Below are positions 14,477-21,542 of a DNA stretch of 21,542 nt, piece by piece. Position 1 is the stretch's first letter. Each line of letters opens with the position of its first letter. The notes beneath the pieces were generated by a model. The model searched no databases. It had not been told where the DNA came from and saw nothing but the letters and a program-made list of their open reading frames with translations. This stretch comes from Candidatus Woesearchaeota archaeon (GTDB taxonomy: Archaea > Nanobdellota > Nanobdellia > Woesearchaeales > UBA525), in the NCBI GenBank assembly GCA_018221165.1, contig JAAOYD010000032.1, positions 1 through 21,542 on the forward strand, given 5' to 3'. The translations under genes and the position numbers were made by a program.

Positions 14477-14486
14477 CTTTTTAAAG
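14477..14486 (+). promoter_or_regulatory. TATA box for the 174-aa secreted protein gene
   Basis: Plus-strand CTTTTTAAAG is centred 26 nt upstream of ATG 14508. It indicates leaderless initiation at that ATG rather than at the in-frame ATG 14466, which lies upstream of the box. Confidence 0.65.
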
Positions 14487-14507
14487 CACTATACTGGGGA
14501 AAAGCCC

Positions 14508-15032
14508 ATGGAGACCAAGGATATCGTACTCGGCCTCATCATCATCGCTCTAGTCGTGACGACAGTCATCTATGCTGTGCGCAGTGGCACACATGCGTCC
14601 AATGAGGAAGCTGCTGAAGCCATGACAGGCGCTCTCGTCGCACATCTCAAGACCCTGGAATACTCGAAGATATATTCCGAATGCAGGAGCATCGGACCAG
14701 GCAGGTACATAGCGCTGCAGAAATGCCTCGAGGCAGCTGAGCAAAGCGAGGCACTCACTGAGATGTTCCGAGAAGACGACTATCAAAATCACGACGCGCA
14801 GAGGAACAGGACTGGGTATTTGGTTATTGAGAACGAGAAGGGCGGGAAAACCTTCACGAGTGAGGAATTCAGGCTCAAGTTCAACAATGAGCAAGTGAGC
14901 TCAGGATGCACCACACCTGGAGAAATCGCCCCTGGCTTCACTTGTCGCCTCAATTTCGACAAGTCCTGCGAACCAGGCGACAATCTCGAAATAAGCTATG
15001 AAGGACAGCGAGTGTATCTGAAAACGTGCTAA
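14508..15032 (+). CDS. Single-pass membrane-anchored protein with six Cys, function unknown
   Basis: A 174-residue protein. It has an N-terminal signal-anchor helix (about 5-23, IVLGLIIIALVVTTVIYAV), a helical region of about 30-90, and a beta-rich C-terminal module with the pattern APGFTCRLNFDKSCEPGDNLE, ending in Cys174. Six Cys (59, 73, 134, 146, 154, 174) could form disulfides outside the cell. The C-terminal module resembles the Ig-like heads seen in small archaeal pilins. However, the N-terminus lacks the short basic leader and Gly cleavage site, so it is not called a pilin. The gene is divergent from eL42. Its stop overlaps that of Gins51 by four bases (CTAA). Confidence 0.75.
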   Translation: METKDIVLGLIIIALVVTTVIYAVRSGTHASNEEAAEAMTGALVAHLKTLEYSKIYSECRSIGPGRYIALQKCLEAAEQSEALTEMFREDDYQNHDAQRNRTGYLVIENEKGGKTFTSEEFRLKFNNEQVSSGCTTPGEIAPGFTCRLNFDKSCEPGDNLEISYEGQRVYLKTC

Positions 15033-15757
15033 GCGACTTCTACCCGTTTCTTCTTGAGAAGGACTGATGCTATCTTACCGGGCAATTCAGCTGTATCGCC
15101 AGGCGAGAACGGGCCGTGCACTTCGCCTTTGAGGCCAAGGAATTTTGGTACCGGCGCGACGAAACGCACCGAGCAGGCATCTTGAGAAGCGATTATTGAG
15201 ATATCAACAGCAGGAACTTCCACACGCTCCTCGCCAGGTACTGGCGGGCTCGGGTCTGCTGGCTCAGCCACAGGATCAGCAGTAGGTTCGGAAGATTCAG
15301 TCGATTCTGATTCCTCTTCAGTTTCCGTTGAGGGTTCCGGCACGACCGTGCCTTCAGGCGCCTCACCTTCGAGCACCAAGGAAAGCAGCCGTGTCTTGTG
15401 CTGGCCGAGCAAGGTAGCACATTCCTCTAAGAAGCTCTTCTCTTCACGCAGCAACGGCGTCGTATCGACTATATTGCTCTCGGAACGCGCTCGATTCAAG
15501 GCCATCTCGATAATCTTGCGCTCGCGGCGCTCATAGAGCTCGCGGAGAATCTTCTGGACGTTCTTGTACTGGATAAGAGCCTTCTGAGCCCCAGGACTAG
15601 AAAAGCCGCCAGCAGCCTCCACATCAGCCTTTTTCTGCCGCAGATAGGCGACGAGCTGACCATAGAAGTCTCCAGGGAGCTGCTGCAGGTCCTGCTTGCT
15701 CTTCTCCTTCCTCAGGATGTCAAAGAGCGTCTCGTAGGTTATAACCACATCCACCAT
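15029..15757 (-). CDS. gins51: GINS complex subunit Gins51 (Gins15-type)
   Basis: A 242-residue replication factor. GINS joins Cdc45/GAN and MCM in the archaeal replicative helicase complex. The helical A domain (1-130) begins ITYETLFDILRKEKSKQDLQ and has the LQQLPGDFY signature. An acidic, Pro/Ser-rich linker of about 60 residues follows. The small B domain at 193-242 (VRFVAPVPKFLGLKGEVHG) is at the C-terminus, the A-then-B order of Gins51 rather than Gins23. ATG 15757 is chosen. The alternative GTG 15802 would put the TATA box (15785-15793) inside the gene, and family members start near the ITYE segment. Confidence 0.87.
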   Translation of the reverse strand: MVDVVITYETLFDILRKEKSKQDLQQLPGDFYGQLVAYLRQKKADVEAAGGFSSPGAQKALIQYKNVQKILRELYERRERKIIEMALNRARSESNIVDTTPLLREEKSFLEECATLLGQHKTRLLSLVLEGEAPEGTVVPEPSTETEEESESTESSEPTADPVAEPADPSPPVPGEERVEVPAVDISIIASQDACSVRFVAPVPKFLGLKGEVHGPFSPGDTAELPGKIASVLLKKKRVEVA

Positions 15758-15784
15758 TGCTGAGAAGAGAGATTTCTGCTCTGT

Positions 15785-15793
15785 CTTAAATAG
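15785..15793 (-). promoter_or_regulatory. TATA box for gins51
   Basis: Minus-strand CTATTTAAG is centred about 32 nt upstream of the ATG at 15757, allowing a leader of only a few bases. It lies in the 45-nt gap after the upstream gene and supports the shorter start of Gins51. Confidence 0.5.
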
Positions 15794-15802
15794 CTTTTGC
15801 AC

Positions 15803-16651
15803 TCAGTGGCCAAGGAGACGCTTTGTGGGGGTGAGGATGTAGCGCTGGACAAGAGCTGCAGTCACCAGAGCAGCAGCCACAGGAACGACAAAGTCTACGT
15901 AGGAGAGACCATCAGGTGGCAAGGGCTCTGGAACCTCGACCCGGCGTTCGGTCGAGTCGCGAGCAGCAGCGGCAGCCTCGATACGTATGTCCTCCATATA
16001 GAGATGGTTGAAGGTTTGCACCCGTGACCACAAGTCTTTTGGATCCTTCTCAAACCAGCCACGCGCGATGCGGTCCTCAACCATACCAAGAATACCCGCC
16101 AAGTCATCCGCGTACTCTGTATGACCAAGTACTGAGCCAGTCTCCTCCTCTTTTGTGAAGAATTTGTGGATGAGTGTTGGTACTTCAGCGAAGCGCTCAT
16201 ACCAGGGAATCGGATTGAACGAATCGCCACGCGGAAGCGCCTGTTCCGGCTCTCGCGGCAACAGCTCAGCGCGAACATTGATGTAGCGTTCCATGTTGCG
16301 AATGAAAAGCAGATAATCAGGTACTTCTGGCGAAAACGGGCGCTCTTTGATGTAGTCAATGATACGCTGCTCCATAGTGTCGCGCTTCTCAGCAACAGTC
16401 TTCACTGTCGCCACAACATCATAAGAGTCGCCCATGCGAAGGAGACGCTGCCCTGCCTCGCCAACCCTGACAAGATGTGGCAATGCATATTCTGTATAGA
16501 CATATGTAGCTCCGGCCACTTCAGCAATAAGTACAGTTCCGAGTACTCCTGAGAGAAACGTTCGCTTGAACGAAAGCTCCTCATCGGTAGGCACATCCTC
16601 CCTTGTGTGCTGGAGCAATCTCCGTTCTAAGATATCATCAGCGTCTGCCAC
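15803..16651 (-). CDS. Two-TM protein of unknown function
   Basis: A 282-residue protein with a membrane helix near each end (about 31-53 and 252-272). Between them are about 195 residues of mostly helical sequence rich in charged residues, with segments DTMEQRIIDYIKERPF and EDRIARGWFEKDPKDLW. A Pro/Glu stretch (PEPLPPD) precedes the second helix. No family is recognised and no catalytic motif is evident. The frame is open far upstream, into the radical SAM gene on the other strand. GTG 16651 was selected because a TATA box lies 26 nt before it, giving a leaderless start. The gene is upstream of gins51 on the same strand but separated from it by a promoter. Confidence 0.7.
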   Translation of the reverse strand: MADADDILERRLLQHTREDVPTDEELSFKRTFLSGVLGTVLIAEVAGATYVYTEYALPHLVRVGEAGQRLLRMGDSYDVVATVKTVAEKRDTMEQRIIDYIKERPFSPEVPDYLLFIRNMERYINVRAELLPREPEQALPRGDSFNPIPWYERFAEVPTLIHKFFTKEEETGSVLGHTEYADDLAGILGMVEDRIARGWFEKDPKDLWSRVQTFNHLYMEDIRIEAAAAARDSTERRVEVPEPLPPDGLSYVDFVVPVAAALVTAALVQRYILTPTKRLLGH

Positions 16652-16671
16652 AGGGAACTGCTCGGCAGATA

Positions 16672-16682
16672 GATTAAAAAAC
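16672..16682 (-). promoter_or_regulatory. TATA box for the two-TM protein gene
   Basis: Minus-strand GTTTTTTAATC is centred 26 nt upstream of GTG 16651, matching the spacing of other leaderless genes here. The region 16652-16775 between this gene and the radical SAM gene holds only the two promoters. Confidence 0.5.
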
Positions 16683-16746
16683 GGTTCTGTCAGGTTATTG
16701 GAAAACTTTCTTCTTGTGCGGGTGCTTTCCGACGTGACCGGAGTAC

Positions 16747-16755
16747 ATTTATACT
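16747..16755 (+). promoter_or_regulatory. TATA box for the radical SAM gene
   Basis: Plus-strand ATTTATACT is centred about 25 nt upstream of ATG 16776. This places transcription at the start codon and rules against the longer in-frame start at 16566. The complementary strand (AGTATAAAT) is also TATA-like and might fire in the other direction. Confidence 0.65.
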
Positions 16756-16775
16756 GCCGGGAATTCTTCGACAAC

Positions 16776-17987
16776 ATGCAATTCGGATATGAAGACCTTA
16801 CGTTTGAAGACAAAGGAGAGTACGTTCGCTGCAAACTCTTCAAGAGATACTTTTTCGACCTCGAAAAGAAAGATTTGGAACGCGTCGGGAAGATTACCGT
16901 ACACCCCGATTCTTTGGAGTTCGACGCGAGCGAGAAGAAAGTCGTGAATAAAGTCATCCCGCTCCTCGAAGATGGACTCACCCGCCACTTGCGACACCAA
17001 CTCTATGACAAACCAGCATTCTACATCAGGGAAGAACTGAACATTCCACTTATTGGCTCCACCGAGATAGGTGTTGTCGAACGCGGCAGCAACATCATTG
17101 AAGTGAAGCCGCTCACCGGCTGCAACTTCACCTGCACGTATTGTAGCGTTGACGAAGGAAAGAACAACAAAAGCTACGACTATCTCGTCGAGGAAGATTA
17201 TCTCGTGAAAGCAACCGAAGAAATCGCAAAAATAAAAAAACATCCCGTCGAAGTCAATATTGGTCCGCACGGCGAACCGCTGCTCTATCCGAAGATTGTA
17301 GAATTGGTAAAGAATCTCAAGAACATACAGAACGTCGAGATTGTTAGTGTTAACACCAACGGTTCTTTACTTTCAAAAAAACTTATTGATGAACTCGCCG
17401 CTGCTGGACTGACAAGAATTAACCTTTCACTTCCTGCGCTCGACGAGAAACTCGCTTCTGAACTCGCTGGTGTCGCGAAGTTCCCGGTTCAGCACCTTCT
17501 CGATATGCTCGACTACGGAAAAGAAAAAATCGATTTTCTCCTCGCTCCTGTCGTGATTCCGAGTAAGAACGAAGGAGAGATGAAAAAAATTGTTGAGTTG
17601 AGCAAGACCATCACAAGCTCGTTCCCCACCATCGGCATCCAGAACTATCTTGACTACCCGAAAGGTCGCAGACCAGTAAAGAAATCGCTGCCCTGGGAGG
17701 CGTTCTTCACCTTCATCAAAGAACTAGAAAAAGAATCAGGCAAGAACCTCACCTCGACGCAGGAGGATTTCCACATCTTCGACGACGAGAAACTCGAGAA
17801 GCCATTTAGGAAGAACCAAACTATCGAATGCGAAATCTGCATGCCTGGTCGCTATCCAAAAGAGATGTACGCAAAAGCGCAAGGTAGGCTCATCAATGTG
17901 CACCTGACAAACGACCTTAAGAATATCGGCAAGAAACTAAAAGTCAAAGTCGTCCGCGATAAGCACAATATCTTCAAGGCGGTCTAG
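16776..17987 (+). CDS. Radical SAM protein with C-terminal TRAM-like domain (COG2100-like)
   Basis: A 403-residue enzyme. The radical SAM cluster motif is CNFTCTYC, Cys116/Cys120/Cys123 (CX3CX2C). It is followed by the SAM-binding GPHGEPLLYP at 163-172 and VNTNGSLLS at 192-200. A C-terminal CEIC at 352-355 may hold an auxiliary cluster or metal. The last 38 residues (QGRLINVHL... to the end) look like a TRAM or small OB fold, which in other radical SAM enzymes binds tRNA. The substrate is not known. The layout resembles uncharacterised archaeal COG2100 proteins, and an RNA-modifying role is an inference from the TRAM-like tail. Start at the leaderless ATG; the stop overlaps the convergent gene by four bases (CTAG). 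Confidence 0.85.
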   Translation: MQFGYEDLTFEDKGEYVRCKLFKRYFFDLEKKDLERVGKITVHPDSLEFDASEKKVVNKVIPLLEDGLTRHLRHQLYDKPAFYIREELNIPLIGSTEIGVVERGSNIIEVKPLTGCNFTCTYCSVDEGKNNKSYDYLVEEDYLVKATEEIAKIKKHPVEVNIGPHGEPLLYPKIVELVKNLKNIQNVEIVSVNTNGSLLSKKLIDELAAAGLTRINLSLPALDEKLASELAGVAKFPVQHLLDMLDYGKEKIDFLLAPVVIPSKNEGEMKKIVELSKTITSSFPTIGIQNYLDYPKGRRPVKKSLPWEAFFTFIKELEKESGKNLTSTQEDFHIFDDEKLEKPFRKNQTIECEICMPGRYPKEMYAKAQGRLINVHLTNDLKNIGKKLKVKVVRDKHNIFKAV

Positions 17988-19864
17988 AAGAGATTCTCGA
18001 AGAACCCTATAATCCCGTCGATGATACGGCGGAAGAAACCCTTCTTCTCAGGCTCGGGCTCAGGAGGTGGCTTGACCTCAGGCTCAGGTTCAGGCTCAGT
18101 AGTCGTAGGCATCGGCAAGTCCTTAACAGTGACGTTCACTCGTTCCTCATAGAACGTTTCCCCTTGCTGGTCATAGAGACGCGTCGTCACCGTAAAGATG
18201 CCAACGTCATAACTTTCTGGCACTGTTACTTGATATGTATACGCCTCGCGCACTTCATCCTCGTTGAGGCTCATCTCATTTTCGCGCGTTCCAGCCCGCA
18301 CATGCGCACCACTCGGTAAGATATCAGTTACACTGACTGTTTTGTAGGCAGACCCTTGGTTCTTCACCGTGACTACCATCTCAAATGAATCACCAGCGAT
18401 AACTGTCGACTGATTCACTTTTTGCGTGATGACAAACGGCGCTTTGTAGGCAGAAGCGGTCACGCTGCTTGTTGTCGCGTAGGAAAAGGTTTCGCCGAAT
18501 TTCGTTTCATATGTACCTGCGAATGTAAATGAGTATTTCTGCTGGCTCTCGACGAGTGGCAAAGTGAAGATGTGCTCCCCTACCAAGGGGTGGACTCCAT
18601 AGGAAACTGTGTCGAGGCTGTAAATCTTTGCCGCATTGAGCAAATCGCCGGTGAGCATTCCTTTCATCTTGAAGTAATCAGTATCACCGTCCTTGTTGTC
18701 TAGCAGCACGCGAACAGTAATGTTCTGACCTGCGTCAGGCGACGAGGTCGAGAAGCGTATCTCAGGAGTGACTTCCTTGACGCTGACGCTCAAACTGTCC
18801 TGCGCGCGGTGGAAGAACTCCTCATTATTCACAACCATGGTTGCATCTTCCTCAACCACATAGGTGCCCGTTCGGGAGATGAGGAAGGGGAACTCCAGTT
18901 CAATAATCTCATCACTGTCCAAGCGGCCTTCCCACACAAGATTACCATCATCGACAAAGACTTCATCAGGTAAGGCATCAATAAGCTCTGTTAGGCCGGT
19001 AAAGACAATGCTCACTTCCATATCCTCGGCTTCTTGATTCTCCAACGTATACAAATACGTGCATTTCTCGCCGATTGATGGTTCTGCAGGTTCAAAATCA
19101 CGCGTTATCTTGAATGGGCTCGGCACGTTGATAGTGAATGTGGTCGGCAGAATCGTTTCCTCTTCACCAAGATACGTGTAGGTCGCGTTGCCCTTGAAAA
19201 CGCCGCTCACATACTCCACTGGCTTCACCCAATATAAGAACGTTTCTTCCGTGCCTGGTCCAATTGAGAACAACAATGAAAGACCGTCCTGCTCTCGTTT
19301 GAAATTGAAAGTGTTCACGACGGTGAATCCTTCAGGGATGAGTTCTCTGTATTCCGCATCTCTAATAATCTCATGCCCGGTGTTCTCAAATGTGACTTTT
19401 ACCGAACTCTTCTCGTTGAGCTCGAGCAAGGTCTTCTCAGGCTCGCGCGTCACCGTTAGCTTCGGCTGCACATCACGAATAATAAGATAGGTCGCCCAGT
19501 TGGCGCCGCCAGCGTCGAAACGAACATGCGTAACATCGTGTGGACAACACCAGAAGGGGTCAGTCTCCTCATCGTTGTCAGGGCAGTCATAATTGCGCCG
19601 CTGACACTCAATATAGTCAGATTCGTTGAAACAATACTCAATCAACTTGTTGGCCGCACGGTCGCAGTCAGGCCACTCCAGAACGCGCTGATCATCGTCC
19701 TTGGTGATGAGGATTTGGTAAGGGTCGCTGCCTTTCGACATGCTGAAGAGGTCACCGTCATAGGTGAACGTGTCTCCAGGGTATATCCACTGAGAGAACA
19801 AGTTCGCGGCGAGTGCGCCAGGCATGACCAAGAGAAAAATGATGATGAGCAAATGGAGACGCAT
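17984..19864 (-). CDS. Secreted multidomain Ig-like envelope protein with amphipathic C-terminus
   Basis: A 626-residue exported protein. Residues 1-19 form a Sec signal ending GALA. A Cys-containing N-terminal domain follows to about 135, with six Cys including a WCCPHD stretch. Three to four repeated beta-sandwich domains of the DUF11/CARDB-like kind come next (for example KSSVKVTFENTGHEI, AGQNITVRVLLDNKDG, AGDSFEMVVTVKNQGS). A Glu-Pro linker at about 587-607 leads to a terminal amphipathic helix, GFFRRIIDGIIGFFENLF. Such proteins usually sit at the cell surface. The final helix might anchor it to the membrane or a partner, though this is not shown. It starts at a leaderless ATG behind a clear TATA box and lies just downstream of the S-layer gene. 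Confidence 0.82.
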   Translation of the reverse strand: MRLHLLIIIFLLVMPGALAANLFSQWIYPGDTFTYDGDLFSMSKGSDPYQILITKDDDQRVLEWPDCDRAANKLIEYCFNESDYIECQRRNYDCPDNDEETDPFWCCPHDVTHVRFDAGGANWATYLIIRDVQPKLTVTREPEKTLLELNEKSSVKVTFENTGHEIIRDAEYRELIPEGFTVVNTFNFKREQDGLSLLFSIGPGTEETFLYWVKPVEYVSGVFKGNATYTYLGEEETILPTTFTINVPSPFKITRDFEPAEPSIGEKCTYLYTLENQEAEDMEVSIVFTGLTELIDALPDEVFVDDGNLVWEGRLDSDEIIELEFPFLISRTGTYVVEEDATMVVNNEEFFHRAQDSLSVSVKEVTPEIRFSTSSPDAGQNITVRVLLDNKDGDTDYFKMKGMLTGDLLNAAKIYSLDTVSYGVHPLVGEHIFTLPLVESQQKYSFTFAGTYETKFGETFSYATTSSVTASAYKAPFVITQKVNQSTVIAGDSFEMVVTVKNQGSAYKTVSVTDILPSGAHVRAGTRENEMSLNEDEVREAYTYQVTVPESYDVGIFTVTTRLYDQQGETFYEERVNVTVKDLPMPTTTEPEPEPEVKPPPEPEPEKKGFFRRIIDGIIGFFENLF

Positions 19865-19885
19865 AGGTCTTTTCTCGAGAAAGCG

Positions 19886-19895
19886 CTATTTATAG
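19886..19895 (-). promoter_or_regulatory. TATA box for the Ig-like envelope protein gene
   Basis: Minus-strand CTATAAATAG, a perfect palindrome in the core, is centred 26 nt upstream of the ATG at 19864. There is no SD sequence, so the message is leaderless. Confidence 0.7.
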
Positions 19896-19913
19896 TTTAC
19901 GGATAAGGGAAGG

Positions 19914-19938
19914 GAAAAATAAAGAGAAAAATGAAAAA
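19914..19938 (-). terminator. T-rich terminator after the S-layer gene
   Basis: On the minus strand, three closely spaced T runs (TTTTT, TTTTT and TTTATTTTT) begin 17 nt past the S-layer stop codon, with no stable hairpin evident. This is the usual archaeal intrinsic terminator form. It is the only clear terminator in the window and lies before the next gene's promoter. Confidence 0.65.
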
Positions 19939-19954
19939 GGGTTTAGGAGAAGAT

Positions 19955-21542
19955 TTACTCCTCAGGAGTTTCTTCTTCAACCGGGGCTGCGGTAACTGCC
20001 TGCACAACAATGTTGCTCAGGTCAGGCACAACAACTTCGACCTCTTCGCCCTGGAAAGCAGCGTAGTCGCCGAAGTTTGCAAGCACATAGCTCGCTCCCT
20101 GCGTCTCCTGCGCCTCGTAACCAGCCACGAGGATAGCAACCTTTCCGCCAGTCTCAACACTCTTGATCATGGCTTTGCCGGGGCTGAAGCCCTCACTGCA
20201 AACGGTCGGGTTACCCATGACTTCCGCAGCGACTGTGTTTGCACACGGTCCACCAACGACAATCATGTTCGCTGTACCAAGGGCACCAGCATCACTGTCT
20301 AGGACAGCGAGGCCGACACTGATGGGGTTCACGACATCTCTCGTGATTCCTTCAGTGCTCTCGGTTCGCGTGGTCGTTCCAGCAACAACGAAGACTTGCG
20401 TCGCCACTTCCTCACCGGGGTAGTCAATCAAGAGCACCGCCGGACTGTCGGTTGGGGAGTCACGTGACACATAGGCACCATAGCTCGTATACGTTCGAGA
20501 GATGTCGCCGCCCTTCTCTTTCAAGAAGGTAATTGTGTCAAATTCACTCGTACCGAAGAGGTAGCTCGGCTCAGTGATGTCACTGACACCCATAGCGAAG
20601 TCAACCTCATTCACGTTGGCACTCACGTTCCAAGCAACAGTCTCATCACCCAGGTTGGGGTCGTCGAACTGTGTCTCCACAGTCGTCAACTGCATCCTAA
20701 CTCGCTCACTGAGGTCGTTGGCAGTACCGATAGAGGCACCGTTACCGTTGATTGCACCAAGGGCTGGAGAACCAGTCGCAACATAGCCCAACGCGAAGTC
20801 GAGAACGCCACCACCATAGATGGTGAAGTTCACTCGCTGGTTGTTCGTCAGCTTGCCGTCGCCGTTCAGGTCAACCGCAACCGGGTAGCCAGCAGCCTTG
20901 TCAGCGGAAATCCACACCTTGTAGGTGTTACCGCCAACAATCAACTTGTCGCTGTAACCCAAGAGCAGAGCGTTCGTTGCATCCGGCGTGTACTGTGCCG
21001 TATACTTGCCGCCACTCTCGTCGCTGAAGACAATCGTCTTGTCGCTTCCATCGTTCGACTTGTCGTACGTCAGGATGTAACTGAACGCCTTCTCCTTCTT
21101 CGCGTCGTTACTGAGGAGGAAGTAGTCGTCCTCAGAAATAGCGAAGTCGGTTGCCGTCGCGTTTGCCTGAATCATAGCTGCAATCTCAGCCAACGTGCCG
21201 TCATACTCCGTACCAGCTGAGTGCTCGACAAAGACAAAGTCGTCCGTGTCGTCGCCCCAACGGAAGATGCCGTCGATGTTGCTGATTACGGGCCAAGAGA
21301 ACGTGTCGCCACGCAGGTTGGTCGTAGTCAGCTCATACTCATCGTCGCCAAGCGGGTCCATCAGGAGTTCGCTGGTCGCAATACTCTTGAAGCCTTCGTA
21401 TCGGATGTCGAAGGTCGGGCTCAAGAGAGCTTCCGGTTCGTCCATGAAGTCGCGCACACCACTACCGGCCGGGATGTAGAACTTGTTCCCGTCCTCAGGG
21501 TTGGCTTCCAGCTTGTAGGTAATGGTGTTGATAGTCAACTCA
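19955..21542 (-). CDS. S-layer protein (5' partial)
   Basis: The C-terminal 528 residues of the surface-layer protein; the frame remains open to the right edge, so the N-terminus and signal are missing. The last 130 residues follow the archaeal S-layer C-terminal domain: NMIVVGGPCANTVAAEVMG, then GKAMIKSVETGGKVAILVAG and GASYVLANFGDY. A loop VDLNGDGKLTNNQRV matches an EF-hand/dockerin-type calcium site, common in archaeal S-layer proteins. Only about three N-glycosylation sequons are visible, far fewer per length than in the pilin-like proteins. The tail ends in Glu/Thr/Pro without a membrane helix. Strong use of C-ending codons fits very high expression. Confidence 0.9.
   Translation of the reverse strand, partial: ELTINTITYKLEANPEDGNKFYIPAGSGVRDFMDEPEALLSPTFDIRYEGFKSIATSELLMDPLGDDEYELTTTNLRGDTFSWPVISNIDGIFRWGDDTDDFVFVEHSAGTEYDGTLAEIAAMIQANATATDFAISEDDYFLLSNDAKKEKAFSYILTYDKSNDGSDKTIVFSDESGGKYTAQYTPDATNALLLGYSDKLIVGGNTYKVWISADKAAGYPVAVDLNGDGKLTNNQRVNFTIYGGGVLDFALGYVATGSPALGAINGNGASIGTANDLSERVRMQLTTVETQFDDPNLGDETVAWNVSANVNEVDFAMGVSDITEPSYLFGTSEFDTITFLKEKGGDISRTYTSYGAYVSRDSPTDSPAVLLIDYPGEEVATQVFVVAGTTTRTESTEGITRDVVNPISVGLAVLDSDAGALGTANMIVVGGPCANTVAAEVMGNPTVCSEGFSPGKAMIKSVETGGKVAILVAGYEAQETQGASYVLANFGDYAAFQGEEVEVVVPDLSNIVVQAVTAAPVEEETPEE

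Noticed and set aside
16745..16755. Minus-strand use of the symmetrical TATA sequence
   Set aside because: The predicted start near 16725 would give a long leader without an SD sequence. The box at 16672-16682 fits the minus-strand gene better.
16566..16775. Upstream extension of the radical SAM protein
   Set aside because: The extension lies before the TATA box at 16747-16755 and is antisense to the neighbouring gene. The product from ATG 16776 has a normal start.
15803..16981. Longer 392-aa version of the two-TM protein
   Set aside because: The extra 110 residues run through the divergent promoters and into the 5' part of the radical SAM gene, and are Ser/Arg-rich without domain sense. 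The GTG at 16651 fits TATA spacing.

Overview
The window reads as archaeal. It carries archaeal-type eS27, eL42, aIF2-alpha, Nop10, a PAC2-family protein and a Gins51-like replication subunit. It also has TATA-box promoters about 24-28 nt from start codons, class III (archaellin-type) prepilin signals and an archaeal S-layer C-terminal domain. The pilin N-terminus with the QAAMEF...YGWA pattern, the S-layer type and the very tight packing suggest a DPANN lineage of the Woesearchaeota/Pacearchaeota kind. That placement is an inference; no rRNA gene is present to settle it.

Left part (1-11843): a type IV pilus (T4P) locus, almost all on the minus strand. In transcription order, one unit runs from 11843 to 5449: two small class III pilins, a 371-aa pilin-like protein, an 889-aa pilin-like protein with a von Willebrand A (VWA) domain, a 327-aa pilin-like protein, a 146-aa pilin with its own TATA box, and a DUF192 protein. 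Several genes are joined by ATGA overlaps. A second unit runs from 4970 off the left edge: a winged-helix/coiled-coil protein, the secretion ATPase (own promoter, TTG start), a T2SF membrane platform protein, and a second T2SF protein. The second T2SF protein is open from 1268 to base 1. It has about 300 residues of charged, cytosolic N-terminal extension carrying four copies of an FFARLFKK motif. Between the two units lies a plus-strand lipoprotein with a cupredoxin-like domain.

Middle (11895-14430): the translation cluster eS27 > aIF2-alpha > Nop10 > PAC2, with eL42 just upstream but separated by a small membrane-protein gene on the opposite strand. eS27 (54 aa) and Nop10 (53 aa) are short genes that are easy to miss.

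Right part (14508-21542): a single-pass six-cysteine secreted protein, Gins51, a two-TM protein of unknown function, a radical SAM enzyme with a TRAM-like tail, a 626-aa secreted Ig-like envelope protein, and the C-terminal 528 residues of the S-layer protein, which runs off the right edge.

Two genome-wide habits stand out. Most genes at transcript starts look leaderless, with a TATA box placed so that transcription begins at or a few bases before the start codon; several longer reading-frame starts were therefore shortened here. All four convergent gene pairs overlap at their stop codons, three of them by exactly four bases. There is no gene-free stretch longer than about 130 bases. No tRNA, rRNA, CRISPR array, insertion sequence or prepilin peptidase gene was found in the window.
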